A stretch of DNA of 56,400 bases from Deltaproteobacteria bacterium (GTDB lineage Bacteria > Desulfobacterota > Desulfobacteria > Desulfobacterales > Desulfosarcinaceae): positions 1-56,400 of the forward strand of contig PDTK01000005.1 of assembly GCA_002747175.1 (NCBI GenBank), read 5' to 3'. Shown piece after piece: positions 9,219 to 16,547 of this stretch. Numbering within the stretch: position 1 is the first letter of the stretch; every line of letters begins with the position of its first letter. The position numbers were made by a program, and so were the translations under genes. The notes under the pieces are model-generated. The model did no database searches, was not told the DNA's origin, and was given only the letters and a program-made list of their open reading frames with translations.

Positions 9219-9833
9219 TCACGCGGTTGACGGATTGATGCAGCCCCGGCAAATTCTGCCGCCATCGGATGGCTCCAGCTTGGTGCGCATGGTCGGCTCC
9301 CCGCACTTTGAGCAGGGCTCGGACGGTTCGATCGGGGCTTTGGCCGGCAGTTCCATTTGCATGGGTTTCACGACAAAAAGCGCGTCCTCCGGCATCGCCA
9401 ACACATCACAACTGCGTCGAAGGTGAAGGGCTTGAAAGTTCTTTTTTTCTTCCTCGTCCGCCGAGCCGCTCACGACTTTTTTCAGGAGTGCAAGATGGGT
9501 TTCATCAAGAGCGAAAGCCCGGTCCCGCAATACCAGGCGGACCCCCATGCCGCTTTGTCGGCTGAGCAGCGTCAACGCCATCTTGCCATAGTCCTTGTAA
9601 ATAAAATTGCCTTTGCCGAACGTGCAACCAGTGAGCACCTGGACCGCATCGGCCGAACAGGCGTCCGTTTCCACAATGGCCACGATCTCTTCGTCTATCG
9701 ACCGGTTTTCTTTCAGCCAGGTCATACCGGCTTTTGCCGCACGATAACCGATGGAAAGTCCGGGGCAGACATGTCCATGAAAATCCGCGCATTTTTTGAA
9801 TTCCGCACTATCCAGAATTTGCTGTGCATTCAT
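9219..9833 (-). CDS. fmdE: FmdE-family protein (cytoplasmic, with zinc ribbon)
   Basis: Resembles subunit E of formylmethanofuran dehydrogenase, a metal-binding protein often found near molybdenum/tungsten or other metal genes; its exact role in bacteria is not established. 204 residues: N-terminal FmdE domain with the signature HGHVCPG near 19-25, conserved ETDACSADAVQVLTGCTFGKGN near 55-76, and a C-terminal four-cysteine zinc ribbon (CSKCGE...CRGC). There is no signal peptide. The start at 9833 is preceded by AAAGGA 7 bases upstream. It lies between two TonB receptors and an exported FmdE relative, which points to handling of an imported metal rather than to methanofuran chemistry. Confidence 0.85.
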   Translation of the reverse strand: MNAQQILDSAEFKKCADFHGHVCPGLSIGYRAAKAGMTWLKENRSIDEEIVAIVETDACSADAVQVLTGCTFGKGNFIYKDYGKMALTLLSRQSGMGVRLVLRDRAFALDETHLALLKKVVSGSADEEEKKNFQALHLRRSCDVLAMPEDALFVVKPMQMELPAKAPIEPSEPCSKCGEPTMRTKLEPSDGGRICRGCINPSTA

Positions 9834-9856
9834 GATGGTTTCCTTTGTATGAATAC

Positions 9857-10000
9857 CTACTCGGCGTATTTTTTCGACAGGGGATCGCCGCCGTCCGGGA
9901 ACATGGCGCCGAACGGCTCGAACTTCCCAATATCCTTCAAAGTGCAAAAGTTCATACCCTTTTTGCTCCCCGTCATCATCAAAGGCTGTGCGTGTTCAAT
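9857..10000 (-). CDS. candidate 47-residue protein with non-canonical start, upstream of fmdE
   Basis: I do not recognise this frame. It stops 23 bp before fmdE. A perfect AAGGAGG at 10008-10014 sits seven bases upstream of an in-frame ATT codon at 10000, so an ATT-initiated product ending DGGDPLSKKYAE is possible. The frame continues open to an ATG at 10075 inside repeat A that has no ribosome site. In-frame ATG codons at about 9976-9979 give a 39-residue alternative. The strong ribosome site with no conventional start is the odd feature. It could also be the relic of a longer gene truncated by the repeat. Confidence 0.35.
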   Translation of the reverse strand: MEHAQPLMMTGSKKGMNFCTLKDIGKFEPFGAMFPDGGDPLSKKYAE

Positions 10001-10064
10001 TTCCAGTCCTCCTTCCGCATTGAAATCATGTCTGTTCAATCTGTTCCGCATCACTCCATTATCG

Positions 10065-10221
10065 TACCTGTTCACGGGGTAGAAGCAGCCAATACCTGTA
10101 AAGCACAGCCGGTAAGCGTTTACTCAGGTGCCGTAGATGCGCGGCTTTGGGCACGCAGACGTATGGGGCATACTTCAAGTGCCCGGTAACAAAGCAGATG
10201 CGGCACCCTGTGAACGCTTAC
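10065..10221 (-). repeat. repeat A, copy 3 (structured, complete)
   Basis: A full-length copy in the reverse orientation to copy 1: tail first (TACCTGTTCACGGGGTA at 10065), then the palindrome from GTAAGCG at about 10111 to CGCTTAC at 10221. The arms GGTGCCG/CGGCACC, GGGCAC/GTGCCC and GTATG/CATAC are all present. It encodes the last ~15 residues of the exported FmdE-like gene on the minus strand. Confidence 0.85.
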
Positions 10222-11359
10222 CCATTATCAATCCAAGCATTTGCAAAGGATCGACACCCGGTCGCGCCCAGTCCCTGGGTGTTGTTCCATCGGGCATTTC
10301 GAATTGTCTGATGACCTTGACGAATTCTTCCGGCTTTGCCAAACGTTTCAGATACCAAAGATCGGCGCAGAGTTTATCGACAACGCCGTTGCCGGTCTTC
10401 GGACATGACGTCTCGACCCATTCAAAGCTGAGTATCAGCCCCTCCCATTTTTCTGATGACCCTTTTTTCCGATAGACGATGGTGGAGGCGTTTTTGGCTT
10501 CCGGAACTCTCCTGGCGATATCCAATTTAGTGGGGTAACTCACGGCGTAACCGCGCTTTCCCGGTGTGGCGTTCAGCAGCACCATCAGGGCGTCTTCCTT
10601 ACACCAGGGCTCCACCGAGTGAACAAAGTAGCCGGTTTTTCCGCTGGGAAAATGCGCTCGAAGGTATCTGGCCATAAAGATGCCTGAAGTAACGCCGGGG
10701 CAATAATGGTCGTGAAATTCAAATGCCCTGACAGCGTATGCGGGCGCACCGGCGGCAATGGCATTGGCGATGGTGACGATCCGAAATTCGTTGCCTCCGA
10801 AAACCTTGCGCTTGAATTTTTCCTTGTATTCCGCCGCATGGCGGTAAAGATACTCGGCATTGATCCGTTCCGTCGCGGTCATGCGAAACAGACCCGGCGG
10901 CATCTTCCCATTTTCCGCTGCAATATTCGCGGTTTCCGATGAATCGATCTCGAGATAGACGCAGAAACCGGAATCTTTATCATAAAGCGCAAACCAAAGC
11001 GGCGACCAGGGAGCGGAATGAATCTCAACCAGCGTGTTTCTTCCCCGGCTTGCTTCGGTGACCTTCGACAGGCCATCCAGCGCTTCCTGGGTAGAAGAAT
11101 CGGCAATTTCGGCATATCCCGCGTTCGTCAATACAACCAGGCTTTGTTTCCGAGGCATGTCAGCAGCCCTGCTGATCAGACGCAACGAAGTCTCGGCTGC
11201 GAATATTCCAACGGATTCCCATTTCCCGATGGTTGACTGCGGATGCTTTTCGGTATTTTCTTCAGAGCCGAAACAAAGCCCCCCGGTGGTCAGCCAAAAA
11301 ACAAGAATAGCGATTGTAGAATACCGGCACCATTTTTTGCCATTGCAACGATTGCTCAA
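10175..11359 (-). CDS. exported FmdE-like protein
   Basis: FmdE-family protein directed out of the cytoplasm, 394 residues. A signal peptide lies at about 12-33 (STIAILVFWLTTGGLCFG). A ~150-residue N-terminal region of unknown function precedes an FmdE core whose signature is FHDHYCPGVTSGI near 210, with later conserved cysteines in VEPWCKEDA and ETSCPKTGNG. A TTG at 11359 has GGGAGG six bases upstream; an ATG at 11383 lies at a poor site and would disrupt the signal. It follows the substrate-binding protein by 37 bp and is probably last in the ABC operon. The final ~15 residues come from repeat A, so the native C-terminus may have been lost. A periplasmic metal chaperone or scavenger is a reasonable inference. 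Confidence 0.75.
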   Translation of the reverse strand: MSNRCNGKKWCRYSTIAILVFWLTTGGLCFGSEENTEKHPQSTIGKWESVGIFAAETSLRLISRAADMPRKQSLVVLTNAGYAEIADSSTQEALDGLSKVTEASRGRNTLVEIHSAPWSPLWFALYDKDSGFCVYLEIDSSETANIAAENGKMPPGLFRMTATERINAEYLYRHAAEYKEKFKRKVFGGNEFRIVTIANAIAAGAPAYAVRAFEFHDHYCPGVTSGIFMARYLRAHFPSGKTGYFVHSVEPWCKEDALMVLLNATPGKRGYAVSYPTKLDIARRVPEAKNASTIVYRKKGSSEKWEGLILSFEWVETSCPKTGNGVVDKLCADLWYLKRLAKPEEFVKVIRQFEMPDGTTPRDWARPGVDPLQMLGLIMGKRSQGAASALLPGT

Positions 11360-11396
11360 CGCATGCCTCCCTTTTCGTTTCATGTATTTTTTTGGA

Positions 11397-12503
11397 TCAA
11401 TGATTGATCAATGTTAAAAACGGCGCTTTTTGCCCGATGGGGCCGTAATCTTTTTGCATGCTTTCATATACCGGCTTTCCGACCAAAAAGGTGTAAATCT
11501 CATCGGCCTTTTGCCGGGGAGAAACGTCTTCAAACGAATTCGGGTATATGATTTTCCCGATTGCATAGGCGTCGGCCAGTGCCGTACCAATGTTGGTCGT
11601 GTACCAGTTGAACGGCAGCATTGTGTAAACACGGTGGTGGGCAAAGGCTTTCAATGTATTGTAAAATTCGGGTTTCTTGCGGCAATCTGCCGCCACCAGG
11701 CCCAATCCGCCACCATCGATAAAAATGATGTCCGGATTCAGCTTTAAAAGCGTTTCCTTGTCCACGAAAACATGACTGCCAATACTGGTTTTCACCCTAT
11801 CGGCAACATTGTTCGCACGGATCCATTCAAATGGAATATACCGTTGCTCCGTACTTTCGATGCCATGGGCGCCACGATAACCGATCCCCCCGACATAAAC
11901 AGTCGGCTTGGAGTCTTGTGAGATATCCTTGGTTCGAAGGCGCATGTCCTTGCGCAGGGATTCGATATAGGATACTAATGCTTCGGCGCGCTTTTCGCGG
12001 TTGAGAATCCTTCCGGCAATGCGCATGGCGTCGTAAACGGTTTCGTCGAAAGTCGCGAAAGCCCCATAGCTCAATACGACCACCGGAATTTTAATGGTTC
12101 TTTGCACCTCATCGGCAAGTGACGCGTCCATGTAGGTAATGAAGATCACCTGGGGTTTTACGGCAAGCACGGCTTCGAGGTCGGGTTTTTTATTGATGCC
12201 TGCAGGGCCGCCCGGACCGCAGCGGGGAAGCTTGGAAAGCCCCGGATGGGAAAGCCAGTAGGGTCTGCCGCCGGGATTCATCTTCTCCATGTCCTCGACG
12301 CCGACGACTTTCGATTCGGCCTGCAAATAGACGATCAAACGCAGGGCGCCGGGCCCGATGCACACGATTCGATCCGGATCGAAAGGCGTTTTCACTTTTC
12401 TTCCGGACATATCCCTCACCGTAATGGTTTCGGCCCATGTCAGACCGGCGAAAATCATCCAAACCATGAGGACCAAACCTATCAAAAAGATCGCTTTTCT
12501 CAT
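11397..12503 (-). CDS. ABC transporter substrate-binding protein, FecB/BtuF type
   Basis: Periplasmic binding protein of cluster A-II, which captures ferric siderophores, haem, cobalamin, or molybdate/tungstate in MolA-like members, and hands them to the permease encoded upstream. 368 residues: signal peptide about 1-25 (AIFLIGLVLMVWMIFAGLTWA), PeripBP_2 lobes with DPDRIVCIGPGALRLIVYL, KPQVIFITYMD, a long linker helix and NPDIIFIDGGG. The start at 12503 follows GAAGG. The order permease, ATPase, binding protein and FmdE-like protein on one strand indicates an operon. The ligand cannot be read; the FmdE neighbours make a metal oxyanion or metal chelate the first guess. Confidence 0.85.
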   Translation of the reverse strand: MRKAIFLIGLVLMVWMIFAGLTWAETITVRDMSGRKVKTPFDPDRIVCIGPGALRLIVYLQAESKVVGVEDMEKMNPGGRPYWLSHPGLSKLPRCGPGGPAGINKKPDLEAVLAVKPQVIFITYMDASLADEVQRTIKIPVVVLSYGAFATFDETVYDAMRIAGRILNREKRAEALVSYIESLRKDMRLRTKDISQDSKPTVYVGGIGYRGAHGIESTEQRYIPFEWIRANNVADRVKTSIGSHVFVDKETLLKLNPDIIFIDGGGLGLVAADCRKKPEFYNTLKAFAHHRVYTMLPFNWYTTNIGTALADAYAIGKIIYPNSFEDVSPRQKADEIYTFLVGKPVYESMQKDYGPIGQKAPFLTLINH

Positions 12504-12519
12504 CACTGCCTTCTTTCTC

Positions 12520-13272
12520 TTACTGGGGTACGACAACGGTGTGACCGCCGACATTCTTCAAAATGACCTCGACATCATAAACGTCCCTGATAATTTTCCT
12601 GTCGAGGCGATCTCCGACGGAGACTGCGTGAATACGCCCGTTTTTCAGAAACAGAAAAGCGTCCGAGAACCGCACGGCCATATTCAGATCATGAATGGCG
12701 ATGATTGCGGACACACCTTGTTCCCTGACCACCCGTCGGATCAACGACATCACGTCAAGCTGATTTTTCAGGTCAAGATTGCTCGTCGGTTCGTCCAAAA
12801 GTAAAATATCCGGCGCCTGAGCCAGGGCCCGGGCAATGACCACTTTTTGCAGTTCCCCGCCACTGAGCTGTCCGACGCTTCGCATGGCAAGGTGTGCAAG
12901 CCCCACCTGCCTGATAATTTTTTCCGCCATGTCATGATCTTCATCGCGCATGGACCATTTTATGTGAGGCTTGCGCCCCATGAGCACGGCCTCGAAAACG
13001 GTCATTTGATTTTCAGGATGGCGCTGAGGTACGTAACCTACTCGACGTGCCACACCGCTTCGACTGATGCGCAGCAGGTCTTCTCCGTCCAGCAGAACCG
13101 ATCCGGCCCGGGGCGATAGAATTCGGTTCAAGCATTTGAGCAGGGTGGATTTTCCCGCTCCGTTAATCCCCATGACGGCCATGATATGGCCCTTTTTCAG
13201 GGTAAAATTCACATCCGCGAGTACCGGATGGCTGTTGTAGGAAAATTGGATGCCAAACGCTTCAAGTTTCAT
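12520..13272 (-). CDS. ABC transporter ATPase, FecE/BtuD type
   Basis: Powers the BtuCD-type importer. 250 residues with Walker A GINGAGKST near 35-43, Q-loop YVPQ near 80, signature LSGGELQKVVIARAL near 138-152, Walker B DILLLDEPTS near 157, and H-loop IAIHDLN near 193. Its ATG overlaps the stop of the permease gene (ATGA), so the two are translationally coupled, and the binding-protein gene follows 16 bp later. Length and C-terminus are ordinary for the family. Confidence 0.92.
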   Translation of the reverse strand: MKLEAFGIQFSYNSHPVLADVNFTLKKGHIMAVMGINGAGKSTLLKCLNRILSPRAGSVLLDGEDLLRISRSGVARRVGYVPQRHPENQMTVFEAVLMGRKPHIKWSMRDEDHDMAEKIIRQVGLAHLAMRSVGQLSGGELQKVVIARALAQAPDILLLDEPTSNLDLKNQLDVMSLIRRVVREQGVSAIIAIHDLNMAVRFSDAFLFLKNGRIHAVSVGDRLDRKIIRDVYDVEVILKNVGGHTVVVPQ

Positions 13273-14297
13273 TTGTGTCCCCGAATGAGCAGGTAAAGAA
13301 ACATGGGCGCCCCCAAAAAAGCGGTAATGACACCCACCGGCAATGCCCCCGAACCGATCAGCACCCTGCCCAGTGTATCTGCCGACAACAACAACAGAGC
13401 GCCTAAAATGGCGGAAAAGGGAATGAGCAGGCCGTGGTCGTCGCCGGCAAGACGCCTGGCCATGTGGGGCGCGATCAAACCAATAAATGCGATGACACCA
13501 TGAAAGGCGGTCGCCAGTGCAGCCACCAGGGCCGCTGACACCATCCCCAAAATTCTCAGTTTCTCGACGTCGACCCCCAGTCCCCTGGCGGTTTCTTCAC
13601 CCGAGGCCATGGCGTTGAAATCCCACCGCATGGCAGACAAGTAAACGGTGCATACCGTTACGGCTACTGCCATTAAGGCGATCTCCCGCCAATTTGACCG
13701 CGCAACATCGCCAAAGGTCCAAAACACCACCATTGCAAGTTCCGTTTCCGTTGCCAGATATTGAATCAGGATGGTGGCTGAAGCGAACAGGGAAGACAAT
13801 GCGACACCCGCCAGGATGACGGCTTCGGGTGACAATTTTTTAAGCCGGGCCAGAACGAGAATTACCAGGGTCGCCGCCAGGGCTCCGATGAAAGCGAACC
13901 CCGTGACAGACATCACCCGCGATCCGAAAACAACAATGGACAAAGCCGCCCCGAAAGCCGCCCCCTGGCTGATCCCCAGGGTTGAGGGCGACCCGAGGGA
14001 ATTTTTCAACACCGACTGAATGCAAAGGCCGGAAAGGGAGAGCCCCCAACCACAGATGATCGAAGAAACGACGCGGGGCAGGCGAATATCAATGATGACG
14101 ACGCGTGAGGTGTGGTCGGCCTTGCCCATCAGCGCCATGAAAACATCTTTCATCGAAAGCCCGTAACTTCCCTGAGTGACGGCATATACGGCCATAATCA
14201 GAATCGCACCCGCCGGTACGCACAAAAAAAGCAACTTTCTGTGGTAACCCGCAAGGTAAGCGGATTTGATGGAGATGTCTAATTTTTTTGTTTTCAC
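13269..14297 (-). CDS. ABC transporter permease, FecCD/BtuC type
   Basis: Inner-membrane channel of the BtuCD-type importer, 342 residues with about ten hydrophobic segments. It shows the family landmarks: RLPRVVSSIICGWGLSLSG near the start, SPSTLGISQGAAFGAAL near 120, and the coupling-helix/C-terminal block VAALATAFHGVIAFIGLIAPHMAR...GDDHGLLIPFSA near 255-295. It is the first gene of the operon permease, ATPase, binding protein, FmdE-like protein. Upstream lie an imperfect inverted repeat, a strong hairpin (repeat C), repeat A copy 4 and an intrinsic terminator in the same direction, so expression could be controlled in the leader. Confidence 0.92.
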   Translation of the reverse strand: MKTKKLDISIKSAYLAGYHRKLLFLCVPAGAILIMAVYAVTQGSYGLSMKDVFMALMGKADHTSRVVIIDIRLPRVVSSIICGWGLSLSGLCIQSVLKNSLGSPSTLGISQGAAFGAALSIVVFGSRVMSVTGFAFIGALAATLVILVLARLKKLSPEAVILAGVALSSLFASATILIQYLATETELAMVVFWTFGDVARSNWREIALMAVAVTVCTVYLSAMRWDFNAMASGEETARGLGVDVEKLRILGMVSAALVAALATAFHGVIAFIGLIAPHMARRLAGDDHGLLIPFSAILGALLLLSADTLGRVLIGSGALPVGVITAFLGAPMFLYLLIRGHK

Positions 14298-14347
14298 CTG
14301 TTCAACTCAACGGGACCGAAATCAATCTCCTTTCTCTTGACAGAAAG

Positions 14348-14383
14348 GATAATATTCGGATCGCATTTACGGTCCGTAATATC
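14348..14383. promoter_or_regulatory. imperfect inverted repeat upstream of the FecCD-type operon
   Basis: GATAATATTCGGATCG on the left pairs with a right half whose reverse complement is GATATTACGGACCG, offset by one to three bases, around a short centre. It lies 50-85 bp upstream of the permease start, a plausible place for a metal-responsive repressor. No specific regulator can be assigned. Confidence 0.35.
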
Positions 14384-14436
14384 ACATTCGAATTGGGTGT
14401 AAGGAATTGTTCCGCCCCTGTCCACAGGCACAAAAA

Positions 14437-14482
14437 CCTAAAATGAGCGATTAGCTTTTAACGGCTAATCGCTCAACTCAGG
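14437..14482. repeat. repeat C, copy 1 (perfect hairpin)
   Basis: GAGCGATTAGC (14445-14455) and GCTAATCGCTC (14464-14474) form a perfect 11-bp stem with an 8-base loop, flanked by CCTAAAAT and ACTCAGG. Related but less perfect copies lie at 16156-16193 and, inverted, at 18361-18395. Confidence 0.8.
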
Positions 14483-14515
14483 AAAAAATATTTCCAAAAT
14501 GGGCCTCATTCTTTG

Positions 14516-14590
14516 TACCTGTTCACGGGGCAGAAAGAGGCAATACCCTGTAAAGCACTGCCTGTAAGCGTTCACAGGTTACTGCATCTC
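14516..14590 (-). repeat. repeat A, copy 4 (tail plus one arm)
   Basis: Starts TACCTGTTCACGGGG like copy 3, runs through CCTGTAAAGCACTG and GTAAGCGTTCACAGG, then stops matching near 14590. It lies about 220 bp upstream of the FecCD-type permease gene. Confidence 0.75.
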
Positions 14591-14611
14591 TTTTCTATCC
14601 TCACTGTTTCG

Positions 14612-14673
14612 AATAAAAAAAGGCCACGACGGTGCATCCCGTTTTAAAGGGGGCTCGGACCTTCGTGGCCTTT
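14612..14673 (-). terminator. strong intrinsic terminator reading leftward in the ABC-operon leader
   Basis: On the minus strand AAAGGCCACGA and TCGTGGCCTTT form a perfect 11-bp stem (14619-14629 with 14663-14673) followed by a T-run. The enclosed 33 bases include a possible inner CCC/GGG helix. It lies 315 bp upstream of the permease start with no gene before it on that strand, which suits an attenuator or the end of a small RNA. Confidence 0.65.
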
Positions 14674-14867
14674 ATTATCTTTGATTGTGTTCCCCCCGCC
14701 ATTAGAAGCTGGGGTTGATACCCGCGGGCCTATATCTGAATTTCAGTTATAATGATAGCGACTTCAGTCACAGTTGCAGGAAACAGATGCATACCGAAAT
14801 TCTTCTCGCTTGTCAATGCTCTTCCGCCGTGTTCAATTGAGGGGCTGGATGGGGGTGCTTCGGTCTT

Positions 14868-14902
14868 TACCCCATGGTTGCAAAAATGAGAAAGTTATCG
14901 TT
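14868..14902 (+). repeat. repeat B, copy 1
   Basis: TACCCCATGGTTG, then CAAAAATGAGAAAGTTATCGTT, matches 18183-18220 with a four-base insertion there. It shares the TACCCCGTG end of repeat A and may be a variant tail of that element. Confidence 0.65.
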
Positions 14903-15074
14903 CTTTTGCAACGCTGGGGTTTACCACGGGCATGACACACGGCGACTGGTATACCTGAGCCGCCAATTGATTGCGGGCCGGCGTTTTTTTGGGCGGATTG
15001 ATGACGTTCAGTGAAATCTGGATATTGTAAAAAGTAACCATATGAGGTAATATTTTTTTAATAAGCCTTGTAAG

Positions 15075-15116
15075 CCTTGATCTCGACCCAATTTACCTAT
15101 TTCCGGACAAACACTA
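15075..15116 (+). repeat. solo end of a small transposon-like element
   Basis: 42 bp ending ATTTCCGGACAAACACTA match the right end (19638-19679) of the 145-bp inverted-repeat element at 19535. No matching left end was found nearby. It directly abuts the ribosome site of the 15135 gene. Confidence 0.65.
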
Positions 15117-15134
15117 AGTAAAGGAGAGATTAAC

Positions 15135-16145
15135 ATGACCCGTTATAATTCCTTCACGATCGCTTTGATAATAGCACTTCTTTTCCTTGTCTCGACGTCA
15201 ACCCACGCCGCCGACGCCATCATCATTGATCACGCCACCACCGACATCACCCAGATTCCCCAGGCGGCCATTGAAAATGCCAAGGCCAACCTGCACATCG
15301 CCTACGGACATACGTCCCACGGCAGCCAGTTGACAACGGGCATGAACGGACTGGTCGGTTTTGCCAACGGCGGCGGGCTGGGGTTGTCCCTGCCGACAGA
15401 TATTTTCAAATGGAACAACGGGGGCAGCGGCGGGGCCCTGGATCTTGAGGAGGGTGACGGTTACGGATCAGGATGGATGGACCATGACTGCGGTTACTAT
15501 CCCAACTGGGTCGAGGAAACCCGGGAATACCTGGACGATCCCACCCATTCCGATGTCAACGTGATTATCTGGTCCTGGTGCGGCCAGGTCTCGGGGCGCA
15601 CTGAGCAGGACATGATCGATACTTACCTGGCCCCCATGACCCAACTGGAGCTGGACTATCCAAACGTCACTTTCGTTTACATGACCGGCCATGCCGATGG
15701 CAGCGGCGAGACCGGCAACCTGCATTTGCGCAACCAGCAAATCCGCGACTACTGCACGACCAATGGCAAGGTGTTGTTCGATTTTTACGATATCGAGTGC
15801 TATGACCCGGACGGTAATTACTACGGCGACAAGCTAGTTAACGATAACTGCGATTACGACAGCGACGGTAACGGTTCCCGGGATGCCAACTGGGCCACAC
15901 AGTGGCAAAATACCCACACACAAAATGTGGATTGGTACAATTGCGGCTCGGCCCACAGCAAGCCACTCAACGCCAACCGGAAAGCCTACGCTGCCTGGTG
16001 GCTGTGGGCCAGGCTGGGTGGCTGGGAAGGTCCTTCGTCGACGTCCAGCGTTCCGGCACTAAATGCCTCCCTTTTTATACCGGTAATGCTGGTCCTGATC
16101 GGTGCGGGCTGTTTCGTGTTAAAAAAGCGGGCTGTTTCGCGTTAA
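15135..16145 (+). CDS. exported protein, SGNH-hydrolase-like, with C-terminal anchor/sorting tail
   Basis: Unrecognised at family level. 336 residues: signal peptide about 1-25 (FTIALIIALLFLVSTSTHA), then a domain beginning IIIDHATTDITQIP with HIAYGHTSHGSQL near 54-66, VNVIIWSWCGQVSG near 140, FVYMTGHADGSG near 174, a DYDSDGNGSRD acidic loop near 240 that could bind calcium, and a C-terminal ANRKAYAAWWLWARL. The alternation of GHTSHGSQ, WSWCGQ and TGHADG suggests an SGNH-like hydrolase, an inference only. The tail VPALN, a hydrophobic helix and KKR resembles IPTL/PEP-CTERM-type sorting signals. AAGGAGAG lies 8 bases before the start. A 23-bp tandem duplication at 16104-16149 has rewritten the last residues. 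Confidence 0.7.
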   Translation: MTRYNSFTIALIIALLFLVSTSTHAADAIIIDHATTDITQIPQAAIENAKANLHIAYGHTSHGSQLTTGMNGLVGFANGGGLGLSLPTDIFKWNNGGSGGALDLEEGDGYGSGWMDHDCGYYPNWVEETREYLDDPTHSDVNVIIWSWCGQVSGRTEQDMIDTYLAPMTQLELDYPNVTFVYMTGHADGSGETGNLHLRNQQIRDYCTTNGKVLFDFYDIECYDPDGNYYGDKLVNDNCDYDSDGNGSRDANWATQWQNTHTQNVDWYNCGSAHSKPLNANRKAYAAWWLWARLGGWEGPSSTSSVPALNASLFIPVMLVLIGAGCFVLKKRAVSR

Positions 16146-16149
16146 AAAA
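16104..16149 (+). repeat. 23-bp tandem duplication at the 3' end of the exported-protein gene
   Basis: GCGGGCTGTTTCG, then T or C, then GTTAAAAAA occurs twice in a row (16104-16126 and 16127-16149) with one mismatch. The first copy encodes the end of the membrane helix; the second is read in a shifted frame and supplies the final RAVSR and stop. Confidence 0.85.
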
Positions 16150-16155
16150 CGAATT

Positions 16156-16193
16156 CCTAAAATAAGCGATTCGCTTTTAGCCGTTAGCTCTTG
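16156..16193 (+). repeat. repeat C, copy 2
   Basis: CCTAAAATAAGCGATTCGC, then TTTTAGCCGTTAGC, related to 14437-14482 and closely matching the inverted copy at 18361-18395. Confidence 0.7.
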
Positions 16194-16287
16194 GCCCCTT
16201 TGTTTCATTCATTTACAAACCATTGGCGTATAGCCTGGCAGGTGGTTTGATGAAGCCTCCTCGAAGGGAGTCCGAAGCCAGACCAAT

Positions 16288-16421
16288 GAACGTCGAACGT
16301 CCAACTTCGAATAACGATGGAGCGAAGCGATCTGCACATTCGACGTTGGGCCTTCGATGTTCAATGCTCGACATTCTCAGGATTTCTGCTGGTTACATGT
16401 CACGCCGGATCGGTCCGAACC
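16288..16421. repeat. palindromic element plus repeat E, copy 2
   Basis: Arms at 16288-16305 and 16345-16362 form an imperfect inverted repeat. The following 16368-16421 matches the repeat at 4057-4112. It looks like a small non-coding mobile or recombination-prone unit. Confidence 0.7.
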
Positions 16422-16547
16422 GCTTCGGGTCACCCGGGCTGAGCCCGCGCGAGGTTTAATTTACTGCAATTATTTTGCTAAAAGCTAACAGCTATCCACC
16501 GATGCTCACAATTTTTGTAGATCCCATCAAGGCGTATTTCCATTTTT

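Larger units (their letters stand above)
14298..15134. other. 837-bp divergent intergenic region dense in structured elements
   Basis: No gene is apparent. From left to right it holds an imperfect inverted repeat (14348-14383), a perfect 11-bp-stem hairpin (repeat C, 14445-14474), repeat A copy 4, a strong intrinsic terminator reading leftward (14612-14673), repeat B copy 1 (14868-14902), and a transposon-like end (15075-15116). It separates the leftward ABC operon from a rightward exported-protein gene, so it should contain promoters for both. Confidence 0.7.
16146..16547. other. 402-bp intergenic region of repeats
   Basis: No gene seen. It contains repeat C copy 2 (16156-16193), a palindromic element with arms at 16288-16305 and 16345-16362 (GAACGTCGAACGTCCAAC against GTTGGGCCTTCGATGTTC, 14 of 18 pairs), and repeat E copy 2 (16368-16421). 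It separates the exported-protein gene from the convergent znuB-like gene. Confidence 0.7.

Noticed and set aside
6777..10221. Cobalamin or TPP riboswitch upstream of the TonB receptors
   Set aside because: The conserved core strings of those classes were not found, and copies occur in both orientations relative to the genes.
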